DNA of 64,000 bases. Origin: Erythrobacter sp. (GTDB lineage Bacteria; Pseudomonadota; Alphaproteobacteria; Sphingomonadales; Sphingomonadaceae). The notes under the pieces were generated by a model, which worked only from the letters and a program-made list of their open reading frames with translations, was not told where the DNA came from and did not search any database. A program made the translations under genes and the position numbers. Below, piece by piece: positions 38,135 to 46,393 of the stretch (its first letter is position 1; every line of letters starts with the position of its first letter). The stretch covers positions 868,001 through 932,000 of the forward strand of contig NZ_CP050265.1 of the NCBI RefSeq assembly GCF_011765465.1. Direction: 5' to 3'.

Positions 38135-40707
38135 TCGCGGAAGCGTTCGATCGCTTGGGCGAGCACGACGTAGAGCTTGCCGGCATCCGACCCGAGCACC
38201 GTCACGCCCAGCGCGTTGCCGTCGCGGGTCGAGAGCATCGCGCGCAGCATCGCCTCGAAATCGTGGATATAGCGAGCGACCGCCTGCTTGAAATCCTCGT
38301 CCGACTGGTAAAGTTCAGCGATCCGTTTCGCATCGCCGCTGTCGACCAGACGGACAGCACGCCGGGTGAAGATGCCGCGATCACCTTTTAGGTAGGCGTC
38401 CCACGCCGTGTCCGCCACTTCGCTCGAGAGCGCGGAGGCAATGTCGATCGAGGCCGAGTTCAGGCTGTCCGTGATCAGCGCCATGCGCCGGGCGAAGTCG
38501 TTGTTCACTTTCTCCTCGGCCAACTCGCGCGCGCGCGCGATGCGTTGCTCGAGATTGCCGGCGAGTTCGTTGACCTTGGCGAGCTGGTCGCGCAGCTGCG
38601 CAGCCGCCTCACGTCCGACGCCCGAGGCATGGGCCGCGGCCTGTTCGATCCTGCCGATCGCCTCGGCACTTTCGCTGCGCAAGGCGCGATCGAGCGCTTC
38701 GACCGCCTCTGCGCCCATTCCTTCGCCGAGCCGGGCAAGCCGTTCGCGCGCGCCTTCGTCGAGAGTGCGAAAAGCCGCCTCGGTCGCAGCGCGCAATTCC
38801 TCTAGACCCGCGCGCACGCGGTCCTGCGTTTCCCCGCCGAGCCGTTCGCTTTCCTCGACCAGTCGCTCGAACCCGCCGCGCAGGCCCCCGAGCCGGGCAA
38901 GCGTCTCCTGCGAACGCTCCTCGAGCCGCTCGGCCAGCTGCCGGATCGACGCGTCGGTCGCTTCGATCTCGTCCTTGGTCCTGATGAGATAGTTCGAAAG
39001 CTCGCCGCCGTTCTCCTTCGCTGCGAGCATCAGGGCACTGACTGCCTGTGTGCGCTGCTCGACACTCGAAAGGCCACCGGTTGCGCCTTCGATGGCGCGG
39101 GGCAGGTCTTCGCGGGCGTGGCGCGCGCCGGACTGGATGATCTCGAGCAGCCGAACCCCCGCCTCGGTCAGTTCTGCCAGCTGGCTTTCGGTCTCGGCCA
39201 GTTCGCGTCGCCGCTCCGCCAACTGCTGTCCCAGTTCGTCAAGCCCGCTCCCGAGCTGTTCGCGCGTCCTATCCGATGCCTGCGCGATCTCGCCGATCAG
39301 GGCGCCGAGCCGTTCGACCTGTTCGCCGACATCGCGACCGTGCGCGACGAGTTTCTCGGTTTCCTCGGCCTGTGCTTCGCGCCGCTGCGCCATTGCTTCG
39401 TCGAGGTCGGCGAGCCGCTGTGCGAGGACTTCGCTCGCTTGTGATTCGCGCGTTTCGAATTCGTCCTGGCGGCGGCGCATTTCCTCCATGAAACGGCGGT
39501 CGCGCGCCTCGAGCCGGTCATCGAAACGTCTCGCTTCCTCGTGCAGTTCGGCGAGCCGTTTGCGCGCGGCGTCCATTGCCTGCCGATCGAGCCCCTCGAG
39601 CGTTGCAATGGTCTCGGCGATTTCATCGTGTACCTGTGCCTTCGCTTCCCGGAGCCGGGCGAGCGCCGCGTCTTCGCCTTCTCGCAGCTCCTTCGCTGCC
39701 GCAATACTCTCCTCGCGCAGGGCCGCCACCCGCTCACGCAGGGCGGAAAGCGCCTCCCGCTCGGCTTCATCGAGCGACGCCCGATAGGTCTCCGCTTCCT
39801 CGCCGAGCGCTTTGAAGCGGCCCGCGGCGACCTGCTCGATCGCGGCAAGCTGGCTTTCGAAATCGGCCAGAGTCTCGGCCACTTTCCTGCCAAGCCCGGA
39901 AACCTGGTTCGTGGTCGCCGAGCCGAACTCGTTGAGCCGCTCGAACCCTGCGATCAGTTCACCGAGCTGGCCCTGCGCCGTGCGCCCGGCATTGCCGATC
40001 TGGTTGGTGACGTCGCGCGCCGAATTGGCGATCACGGGCAGGTCATCGCGCAGCCGGTTCATGTTGGCGAGTGCGGTTTCGCTGGCCGATCCGATCGCGT
40101 CCACCTGCGCGCCGTTATCGACGATCAGGCGCTGCAATTCGCCCGCATGGGTCGAGATACGCTCGCTCGCGATGCGGCCGAGCGATTCGAGTTCGCGCGA
40201 TTGGGAGGCAAGGAATTCGCGCGCGAGACTGAGTTCCCGGTTGACCACAGCGAGCCTCCCTTCAAGCTCGGCGCTTTCGCGGCTGAGCAAGGCGGCGGAC
40301 GCGGCGAAACGCTTTGCCTCGGCGCGCGAATTGCGCACGGCGACGAGATAGGCGACGCCGACCAGCAGTACGGGAGCTGACCAGTCGATGATCCAGTCAG
40401 CCCATTGCGAAGGCGCTGGGGCAAGGCCCGCGGAAAGCTCGCCGCGCAGCGCCCAGAGATAGAAACCCGTCCAGCCCACGATCGCCAGAAGCGCCAGCGC
40501 GGGCGCCACCCAGCCGAAGCGCGAAACCCCAGGGTCGGCCGGATCGCTTGCCGCTTCTGCCTCGCTCCAATCCTCGTCCGGAGCTTCGTCCTCGAGCAGG
40601 ATCGCCTCACCCTCCTCGCCGTCTGTTTCGGCGGAGACGGATTCGTCCCCTGTATCCCGAGGCTTATCGCCGCGGCCAATTGACCTGATATGGTGTCCAC
40701 CCGACAT
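38131..40707 (-). CDS. large membrane-anchored coiled-coil protein, unknown function
   Basis: An 858-aa protein. Residues 1-60 are acidic and unordered (DGEEGEAILLEDEAPDEDWSEAE). Two membrane helices follow (about 63-88 VAPALALLAIVGWTGFYLWAL and about 103-125 SAPVLLVGVAYLVAV). Some 640 residues of Glu/Arg/Ala-rich heptads come next (REESIAAAKELREGEDAALARLREA and similar), with segments like methyl-accepting or cytoskeletal coiled coils. A compact C-terminal domain (about 770-858, NSASIDIASALSSEVADTAWDAYLKGDRG to VLAQAIERFRD) ends it. No catalytic motif is seen. The shape suggests a structural or polar-organising factor. Confidence 0.8.
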   Translation of the reverse strand: MSGGHHIRSIGRGDKPRDTGDESVSAETDGEEGEAILLEDEAPDEDWSEAEAASDPADPGVSRFGWVAPALALLAIVGWTGFYLWALRGELSAGLAPAPSQWADWIIDWSAPVLLVGVAYLVAVRNSRAEAKRFAASAALLSRESAELEGRLAVVNRELSLAREFLASQSRELESLGRIASERISTHAGELQRLIVDNGAQVDAIGSASETALANMNRLRDDLPVIANSARDVTNQIGNAGRTAQGQLGELIAGFERLNEFGSATTNQVSGLGRKVAETLADFESQLAAIEQVAAGRFKALGEEAETYRASLDEAEREALSALRERVAALREESIAAAKELREGEDAALARLREAKAQVHDEIAETIATLEGLDRQAMDAARKRLAELHEEARRFDDRLEARDRRFMEEMRRRQDEFETRESQASEVLAQRLADLDEAMAQRREAQAEETEKLVAHGRDVGEQVERLGALIGEIAQASDRTREQLGSGLDELGQQLAERRRELAETESQLAELTEAGVRLLEIIQSGARHAREDLPRAIEGATGGLSSVEQRTQAVSALMLAAKENGGELSNYLIRTKDEIEATDASIRQLAERLEERSQETLARLGGLRGGFERLVEESERLGGETQDRVRAGLEELRAATEAAFRTLDEGARERLARLGEGMGAEAVEALDRALRSESAEAIGRIEQAAAHASGVGREAAAQLRDQLAKVNELAGNLEQRIARARELAEEKVNNDFARRMALITDSLNSASIDIASALSSEVADTAWDAYLKGDRGIFTRRAVRLVDSGDAKRIAELYQSDEDFKQAVARYIHDFEAMLRAMLSTRDGNALGVTVLGSDAGKLYVVLAQAIERFRD

Positions 40708-40737
40708 GGCCGATCAATACCACACACCGGGACATGA

Positions 40738-40753
40738 TAAACCCCGCTTTAAC
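40738..40753 (+). promoter_or_regulatory. CtrA-like box upstream of the Hpt-like gene
   Basis: TAAA-N7-TTAAC with spacer CCCCGCT, against the alphaproteobacterial CtrA consensus TTAA-N7-TTAAC. It lies in the 69-bp divergent gap between the coiled-coil gene and the Hpt-like gene, 23 bp before the latter's start. One mismatch in the first half-site. TTAAC in an intergenic gap is uncommon in so GC-rich a window. Confidence 0.4.
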
Positions 40754-40776
40754 TCCATCCCGGATATGTGTCCGAC

Positions 40777-41088
40777 ATGGCTCATGAAAGCGGTGCCCTC
40801 GATGCAACGATCGCGGCGGCTGCGGGAGACGACCCGGCGCTGATGGGCGAGTTGCGCAACGCCTTCCTCGAAAGCGCGGCGAGACAGCTCGATCTCCTGC
40901 GGCGCTCGCGCTGCGATGGCAATTGGAACGTAGCCGCCCTGCGGCTGAAGGGACTCGCGGCGAGTTTCCATGCCGAGGAATTGCTGCTCGCCGCGGAAAA
41001 CGCGCTCGCCTCGGCTCCCGGTGAACCGGCGGCCATTCGTGAGATCGAGCGCGTGCTCGCCCGGTTCTCCGGCCGACCGCAAGCCTGA
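40777..41088 (+). CDS. Hpt-like helical protein lacking the phosphoacceptor histidine
   Basis: A 103-aa, all-helical protein. It follows the Hpt pattern: GDDPALMGELRNAFLESAARQLDLL, then RSRCDGNW, then AALRLKGLAASFHAEELLLAAENAL. In true Hpt domains the last part reads AHxLKG with the phosphorylated His; here the position is Leu55. It is therefore probably a phosphorylation-dead relative used for binding. GTG 40768 is an alternative start. It opens the four-gene cluster up to 44821. Confidence 0.7.
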   Translation: MAHESGALDATIAAAAGDDPALMGELRNAFLESAARQLDLLRRSRCDGNWNVAALRLKGLAASFHAEELLLAAENALASAPGEPAAIREIERVLARFSGRPQA

Positions 41089-41182
41089 ACTGCGCAAAAT
41101 CGCGACGAAATGACTGCCTGCCGGTTGAAGGGGGGCAGGGCAGGGGCGTAGCAAGCGGGCTCCACGGCCTGGGGACAGGACT

Positions 41183-42391
41183 TTGCGTACAGCCCTTCTG
41201 GCGGCTCTCGACCATGGTGACGACGGAGCCTTGCGCGCCGCGCTGATGCTGGGCGGGCGCAGCGTGCTGGCCCGGCAGGGGGAGGTGGTGCGCGCGCTCG
41301 GCTGCGAGCGGGTGATCTGCCTGACCGAGCGTTTCGGGGAGGAAATCCTTGCCCTGCAGCGCATGGTCGAGGCCGATGGCGGCGAATTCCACGCGCTGCG
41401 CTCCGGCCTGCAATTGCCCGGCATAGTGCGAGCCGAGGACGAACTGGTGGTGATGCTCGACGGGCTCGTGCCGCAGCGCGATGCCGTTGAGGCGGTGGTC
41501 TGCGCGGAAGGGGAGTTGGTGCGGGGCATCGTCACTCTCCCTGCGAGCCACCCGCTCGCGCAGGCCCACCCGCACGCATTCGAGCGGATCGACCGCGATC
41601 GCAGCTGGGCCGGAGTGTTCGTGATGCGCGCGGCGCCGGTGCAGCAGCTTGCCGACCTGCCCGGCGACTCCGCGACGATCCCGCTGCTTCTCCGGCTCGC
41701 CCTGCAGGCGGGGACGCCGTGTCGCGCGCTTGATACCCAGGCTCTGGGCGAAGGCGACTGGCTGTTCGCTACCTCGCACGCAGGGCTCGCTGCGCGCGAG
41801 CAGGCCATGGTGGACAGCGCGCTGGTCGAAGCGCCGTGGACCGGCCCGGGGCGGGCACTGGCGCAGGAGATCGCCCGCCGGCTTGCTCCACGCGGGCTCT
41901 CAGCGGGGCCCTTGCTGGGGTCGGGGGCGGCGCTCGTGCTTCTCGTGCTCGGCGCTGTCCTTGCCGGTTTCGGTTTCGGCACGACCGGTCTTCTTCTTGC
42001 GGTGCTGGGAGCCTTTGCGGGAGCCTGGATGGAGGCCGCCGCCAGCCTTGCGCGCGGGCTCCTGGGCGGATCGCGCAGGCGGATCCCGTTGCGTGCGATG
42101 GGAGCCGCCCTCGACGCGCTCGCAGCGGCAGTGCTGGTGTGCGCGCTCCTTTTCGGTTCCGAAGTGACCGAGCCCGATATTGCCGAGGCGGCCCTGGGAC
42201 CTTTCGCGATCGGCCTCGCAAGGCTGGCGGCCCGCGAGCGCCCCCCGCTAGAGCGCGCCTTCTGGGAGGACCGTACGGTGCACCTTGCGGTCTTCGCATC
42301 GGCGGCCGGGCTGGGCGTGCTCGCCCCGGTGCTGGCGCTTTTCGGGCTCGTCGCGCTGGTGCGATTGCTGCTGCGCCAGGGCCGCGTTTGA
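41183..42391 (+). CDS. membrane protein resembling a degenerate nucleotidyltransferase/CDP-alcohol transferase fusion
   Basis: A 402-aa protein. The N-terminal 230 residues look like a nucleotidyltransferase fold (RAALMLGGRSVLARQGEVVRALGCERVI and DELVVMLDGLVP), but the family's GxGxR..K loop is not intact. The C-terminal half has about five hydrophobic helices starting at LSAGPLLGSGAALVLLVLGAVLAGFGFG. This is the layout of CDP-alcohol phosphatidyltransferases, yet the DGxxAR catalytic motif is missing (AWMEAAASLARG in its place). I read it as a non-catalytic or changed relative; certainty is low. The start is TTG with GGGGACAGGA upstream. Confidence 0.6.
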   Translation: MRTALLAALDHGDDGALRAALMLGGRSVLARQGEVVRALGCERVICLTERFGEEILALQRMVEADGGEFHALRSGLQLPGIVRAEDELVVMLDGLVPQRDAVEAVVCAEGELVRGIVTLPASHPLAQAHPHAFERIDRDRSWAGVFVMRAAPVQQLADLPGDSATIPLLLRLALQAGTPCRALDTQALGEGDWLFATSHAGLAAREQAMVDSALVEAPWTGPGRALAQEIARRLAPRGLSAGPLLGSGAALVLLVLGAVLAGFGFGTTGLLLAVLGAFAGAWMEAAASLARGLLGGSRRRIPLRAMGAALDALAAAVLVCALLFGSEVTEPDIAEAALGPFAIGLARLAARERPPLERAFWEDRTVHLAVFASAAGLGVLAPVLALFGLVALVRLLLRQGRV

Positions 42392-42392
42392 G

Positions 42393-42408
42393 CTAACGCA
42401 GACTTAAC
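42393..42408 (+). promoter_or_regulatory. CtrA-like box upstream of the DUF2336-like gene
   Basis: CTAA-N7-TTAAC with spacer CGCAGAC, one mismatch from TTAA-N7-TTAAC. It lies in the 40-bp gap after the 402-aa membrane protein gene and 23 bp before the start of the 327-aa gene. That is the same distance as the box at 40738 to its gene. Confidence 0.45.
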
Positions 42409-42431
42409 TATAACCCTGTAACCGGCACAAT

Positions 42432-43415
42432 ATGGCGCAGACTGCAACGAGCACGTCCGGGGATTTCACGAGTGTCGAGAGCCTCCTGAGGGAGGAACTC
42501 GCCAGTGGCGATCGCTCGCTGCGCGGTGTCGCGCCCGTGCTTGCGCATATGCTGGCAAGCTCGGGGCACACGCTGGTCAGCGATGCGGTCGTCGCGCGGG
42601 TGCGCGGAATGCTCGACCATCTTGCGCGGCAATTGCTCGCTGCGGAGCGGGCCGAAGTGCTCGGCACGGCGGCGGGTGGACCTGCCGAACCTGCGGATGT
42701 TGTCGATGCGCTTGCCGAAAGGCTTGCGGCGAATCATGTCGTGCTCGGCCATTCCTACGTCCTTGCGATGGAAAGCCATCTTGCCGAACGGCTCGAGCGG
42801 CGCGCCTCGCTCGATCCCGTGCTGAGTCCGCTGCTGCAGGAACTCATCGCTTCGGAAAAGCCCGCGATTGCCGAACTCGCCATGGCGACGCTGGCCGCGC
42901 AATCGCGTTTCATCCAGAGCCAGCGCCGCATGGATATGCCGCTCGCCGAGCTTCCGGCGGAGCTCTTTCTCGGCGTACTCGAGTGTTGGGAAAGCGCAGC
43001 GCGGGAGCGTGAGCGCGGCGGTTTGCCAAGAGGAGCTCTCGATCGTCTGAAGCGCTCATACGATGAGGGTGCGAGCCGGGCGGGGCTGCTCGCGCGGCTC
43101 GTTTCGGCGATGGGCAATGGGGCGCTCGCCGCGCTCGAACTCGAACACGCCGGCCTCGCTCTGTTCGCCAGCGCGCTCGCCTCGCTCTCCCGGCAGCCGC
43201 GCGACAACGCCGTGATCGCCTGCCACCAAAGCCAGGCCGCACGGCTTGCTCTGGCCTTTCGCGCTGCGGGCCTCGATGCGGCTGCGATCGAGCGCCAGTT
43301 CCTGCTGCTCGAACCGGGGATCAGCGTGCCCGAGGTTATCGGCGATATTGCGCCCGACCGCGCGCAGGCGATCCTCGCGCGTTCCGAGGCGGGGGTGGTG
43401 GATAGCGAGCGATGA
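42432..43415 (+). CDS. helical-repeat protein, possibly DUF2336-like
   Basis: A 327-aa, Ala/Leu/Arg-rich protein, soluble and all-helical. There is a repeated pattern of short helices (LLREELASGDRSLRGVAPVLAHML, VLSPLLQELIASEKPAIAELAMATLAAQ, FASALASLSRQPRDNAVIACHQSQAARLALAFRAAGLD). This resembles DUF2336 proteins of alphaproteobacteria, a poorly known HEAT-like family. I am not certain of the family. It overlaps the kinase gene by 4 nt (ATGA), so the two proteins are made together. A scaffold role is an inference. Confidence 0.65.
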   Translation: MAQTATSTSGDFTSVESLLREELASGDRSLRGVAPVLAHMLASSGHTLVSDAVVARVRGMLDHLARQLLAAERAEVLGTAAGGPAEPADVVDALAERLAANHVVLGHSYVLAMESHLAERLERRASLDPVLSPLLQELIASEKPAIAELAMATLAAQSRFIQSQRRMDMPLAELPAELFLGVLECWESAARERERGGLPRGALDRLKRSYDEGASRAGLLARLVSAMGNGALAALELEHAGLALFASALASLSRQPRDNAVIACHQSQAARLALAFRAAGLDAAAIERQFLLLEPGISVPEVIGDIAPDRAQAILARSEAGVVDSER

Positions 43416-44821
43416 TCGAGCGCGGCGACACCCTGCTTGCGGCGCGCGGGCTGACCGATGCGCGCGACCGTCTCGTGACGGCGGACGAAGCGCTTGCCGA
43501 GCTCCAGTATGCCTGCGGGGGAAGCGTGCCGGGTGTGCTGGCGGTTCCGGAACTGCTCGATCTCGTGCGGCAGGCGCGCACTATGGGTCTGCGCCTCGCG
43601 AGGGAATTCTCCGCCCATGATGGGGAGGAGATGATAACCGGGTTTGCTCGCATTCATCCCGTGCCCGAAAGCGAAGGCGGAGGCTGCGAAGTGCTGGTCG
43701 AAAACTGGCAGCGCCACCCCGGTGCTCTGGCCGCGGCGGGCGAATTCGCAGAACAATTCGACGCGATCGATCGCGCCAGCGCCGAGGCGAGCGGGCGGCT
43801 CGATCCGCGCCAGCGGGTGCAGTTCGTGAGCGCGGGCGCTCCCGATGCCCGGGCGCTCGAACAGGCGGTGGCGACGGAGCCGGGGAGGGTGTGGACCGAC
43901 TACGTCACGCTCGAGGATCTCGCCCATCGCCAGCCGATGCACTGGCGTCTGCTCGACGGAGTCTGTTGCCGCATCCCCGGATCCGAGCGCCGCTGGCGCG
44001 TCAGGCTGCTGCCGGTCGGCACGGTCAGCACCGCGCCGGCCGGGTTTGAATGGCTGCTCGTCCCCGATGAGCCGCTGGCCGATGTCGGCGAGCAGCCCGA
44101 TGCGGATGACGCGGAGGGGATCGCCGGGCAGAGCCGCATGATCGGCAATGCGCTCACCCCCATCCTGCGCCAGCCGATCGCGCGGATTATCGCCAATGCC
44201 GAGACGATCCGCGCGCGGCTCGCCGGGCCGCTGCGCGAGGAATACACCGAATACGCCGGGACGATCGCGGCGGCCGGACAGCACCTTTCAGTGATGCTCG
44301 ATGACCTTGCCGATCTCGAAGTGGTAGAGGCCCCGGGCTTTCGCACTGCGCGCGAGAAAGTCGACCTCGTCGATGCGGCGCGCCGGGCGGCGGGTATCCT
44401 GGGCGTGCGGGCGCAAGCGCGCGACATCGCGCTCGAGTTGCCGGGCGAGGGCACGACCTGTCTCGCGACGGCCGAGTTCCGCCGCGTCCTGCAGATCCTG
44501 ATCAACCTCGTCGGAAACGCGATTGCCTATTCCCCCGCGGAGAGCCGGATCGAGGTGCGCGTCCATGACGTGCACGAGGGGCGGGTGGCGGTCAGTGTCG
44601 CCGACGAGGGGCCGGGAGTGACCGAAGAACAGGCCGAACGCATCTTCGATAAGTTCGAACGGCTCGGGCGCGACAATGACGGGGGGTCGGGGCTGGGCCT
44701 CTACATCTCCCGGCGCCTCGCCCGCGCGATGGGCGGCGACCTTACCGTATCGAGCGGCGAGAGCGGCGGGGCGGTGTTCCGGCTCGATCTGCCCGCCCAT
44801 GGGACGGACCAGACGGCCTAG
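43412..44821 (+). CDS. histidine kinase-like protein without the phosphoacceptor histidine
   Basis: A 469-aa cytosolic protein with no membrane helix. Residues 1-235 form an unrecognised sensor part. The dimerisation helix reads TPILRQPIARIIANAE, lining up with SHELRTPLNAIIGFAE of normal kinases; the His position is Pro250. The ATP-binding domain is complete: N box LINLVGNAIAYS (about 364), G1 DEGPGV (about 397), G2 GGSGLGLYISRRLARAMGG (about 424). It could bind ATP but not autophosphorylate in the usual way. It overlaps the helical-repeat gene. Its TAG is shared with the convergent small gene. Confidence 0.8.
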   Translation: MIERGDTLLAARGLTDARDRLVTADEALAELQYACGGSVPGVLAVPELLDLVRQARTMGLRLAREFSAHDGEEMITGFARIHPVPESEGGGCEVLVENWQRHPGALAAAGEFAEQFDAIDRASAEASGRLDPRQRVQFVSAGAPDARALEQAVATEPGRVWTDYVTLEDLAHRQPMHWRLLDGVCCRIPGSERRWRVRLLPVGTVSTAPAGFEWLLVPDEPLADVGEQPDADDAEGIAGQSRMIGNALTPILRQPIARIIANAETIRARLAGPLREEYTEYAGTIAAAGQHLSVMLDDLADLEVVEAPGFRTAREKVDLVDAARRAAGILGVRAQARDIALELPGEGTTCLATAEFRRVLQILINLVGNAIAYSPAESRIEVRVHDVHEGRVAVSVADEGPGVTEEQAERIFDKFERLGRDNDGGSGLGLYISRRLARAMGGDLTVSSGESGGAVFRLDLPAHGTDQTA

Positions 44822-45030
44822 CGCCGCGCGATCCGCGCGCTCGCCCAGACCAGCAGGGCGCCTATTGCAGCGGTGATCCCTCCGTAAAGGGCCCATTCGC
44901 GCTGGGCCAGCATGAAGCTGCCGGGCGGCCACATCACGATGCCGAGCCCCTGCAGCGCCCACAATATTCCCGAAAAGACAAGGGCGGCCCCTGACACCTG
45001 CACTGCAAGCACAAGCAAGGACCGCCCCAT
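44818..45030 (-). CDS. 70-aa membrane protein, unknown
   Basis: A short protein with two membrane helices (LLVLAVQVSGAALVFSGILWAL and WALYGGITAAIGALLVWASARI). ATG 45030 is chosen; a TTG at 45048 is possible. It follows gltA by 21 bp on the same strand and may be its last operon member. Its stop overlaps that of the convergent kinase gene through a CTAG. No family recognised. Confidence 0.6.
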   Translation of the reverse strand: MGRSLLVLAVQVSGAALVFSGILWALQGLGIVMWPPGSFMLAQREWALYGGITAAIGALLVWASARIARR

Positions 45031-45051
45031 CGACCTGGTTCCTGCCAAGCC

Positions 45052-46338
45052 TTATCGCTTGTCGATCGGCACGTAATCCCGCTCGGTCGGGCCGGTGTAG
45101 AGCTGGCGCGGACGACCGATGACCTGGGCGGGGTCGGAGATCATCTCGTTCCACTGCGCGACCCAGCCCACGGTGCGGGCGAGGGCGAAGAGCGCGGTGA
45201 ACATGGTGGTCGGGAAACCGATCGCCGACAGGATGATGCCGGAGTAGAAGTCCACGTTCGGGAAGAGCTTCTTTTCCTTGAAGTAATCGTCATTGAGCGC
45301 GATCTCCTCAAGCCGCAGCGCGGTTTCGAACACTGGGTCCTGAACCTTGAGCGCGTCGAACACCTCGCGCACGGTCTTCTGCATGACGGTCGCGCGCGGG
45401 TCGTAGTTCTTGTAGACGCGGTGGCCGAAGCCCATCAGGCGGAACGGGTCGTTCTTGTCCTTGGCGCGCTCGATATAGTGCGGGATCTTATCCGGCGTGC
45501 CGATTTCGCGCAGCATATTGAGCGCCGCTTCGTTCGCGCCGCCATGCGCCGGACCCCACAGGCAGGCGATGCCCGCCGCAATGCAGGCGAACGGGTTGGC
45601 GCCCGACGATCCGGCCAGTCGCACGGTCGAGGTCGAGGCGTTCTGTTCGTGGTCGGCATGGAGGATGAAGATCCGGTCCATTGCCCGTTCGACCTCGGGC
45701 ACGACTTCGTATTCCTCGGCCGGAACGCCGAAGGTCATGCGGAGGAAATTGCCGGTGTAGGACAGCGAATTGTCCGGCTGCATGAAGGGCTGGCCGATCG
45801 CGTATTTGTACGCCATCGCCGCGATGGTCGGCATCTTGGCGATCAACCGGTGGCTCGAAATCTTGCGATGTTCCGGATCCGAGATGTCGGTGCTGTCATG
45901 GTAGAACGCCGAAAGTGCGCCCACGACACCGCACATGATCGCCATCGGGTGTGCGTCGCGGCGGAAACCTTGGTAGAACTGGCGCAGCTGCTCGTGCAGC
46001 ATGGTGTGGCGCGTGATGGTGTAGGTGAAGTCGTCGAGTTCCTCACCCTTCGGCAGCTCGCCGTTGAGCAGGAGATAGGCGACTTCCATGAAGGAGGAAT
46101 GTTCCGCGAGCTGGCCGATCGGGTAGCCGCGGTGGAGCAGCACGCCTTCATTCCCGTCGATATAGGTCAGCGCGCTTTCGCAGCTTGCGGTCGACTTGTA
46201 GCCCGGATCGAAGGTGAAATGCCCGGTCGTGCCGTAAAGCTTGCGGATGTCGACGACATCCGGTCCGGTGCTGCCGCTGAGGACGGGAAATTCGTGGGTT
46301 TCGCCGCCAAGCTCGAGTTTAGCGTGCTTGTCTGCCAA
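45052..46338 (-). CDS. gltA: citrate synthase
   Basis: A 428-aa type II (hexameric, Gram-negative type) citrate synthase, the entry step of the TCA cycle. The N-terminal beta domain ([30 protein letters not shown]) marks the NADH-sensitive class. Active-site residues are in [16 protein letters not shown] (His), [15 protein letters not shown] (His) and NVDFYSGI (Asp). It lies 55 bp downstream of gltX on the same strand. Confidence 0.97.
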   Translation of the reverse strand: MADKHAKLELGGETHEFPVLSGSTGPDVVDIRKLYGTTGHFTFDPGYKSTASCESALTYIDGNEGVLLHRGYPIGQLAEHSSFMEVAYLLLNGELPKGEELDDFTYTITRHTMLHEQLRQFYQGFRRDAHPMAIMCGVVGALSAFYHDSTDISDPEHRKISSHRLIAKMPTIAAMAYKYAIGQPFMQPDNSLSYTGNFLRMTFGVPAEEYEVVPEVERAMDRIFILHADHEQNASTSTVRLAGSSGANPFACIAAGIACLWGPAHGGANEAALNMLREIGTPDKIPHYIERAKDKNDPFRLMGFGHRVYKNYDPRATVMQKTVREVFDALKVQDPVFETALRLEEIALNDDYFKEKKLFPNVDFYSGIILSAIGFPTTMFTALFALARTVGWVAQWNEMISDPAQVIGRPRQLYTGPTERDYVPIDKR

Positions 46339-46393
46339 GATGTGTCTCCTGCTCTATCCTTTGCCCTTTCAGCGGCTCCGCGCGGCGACCCGG

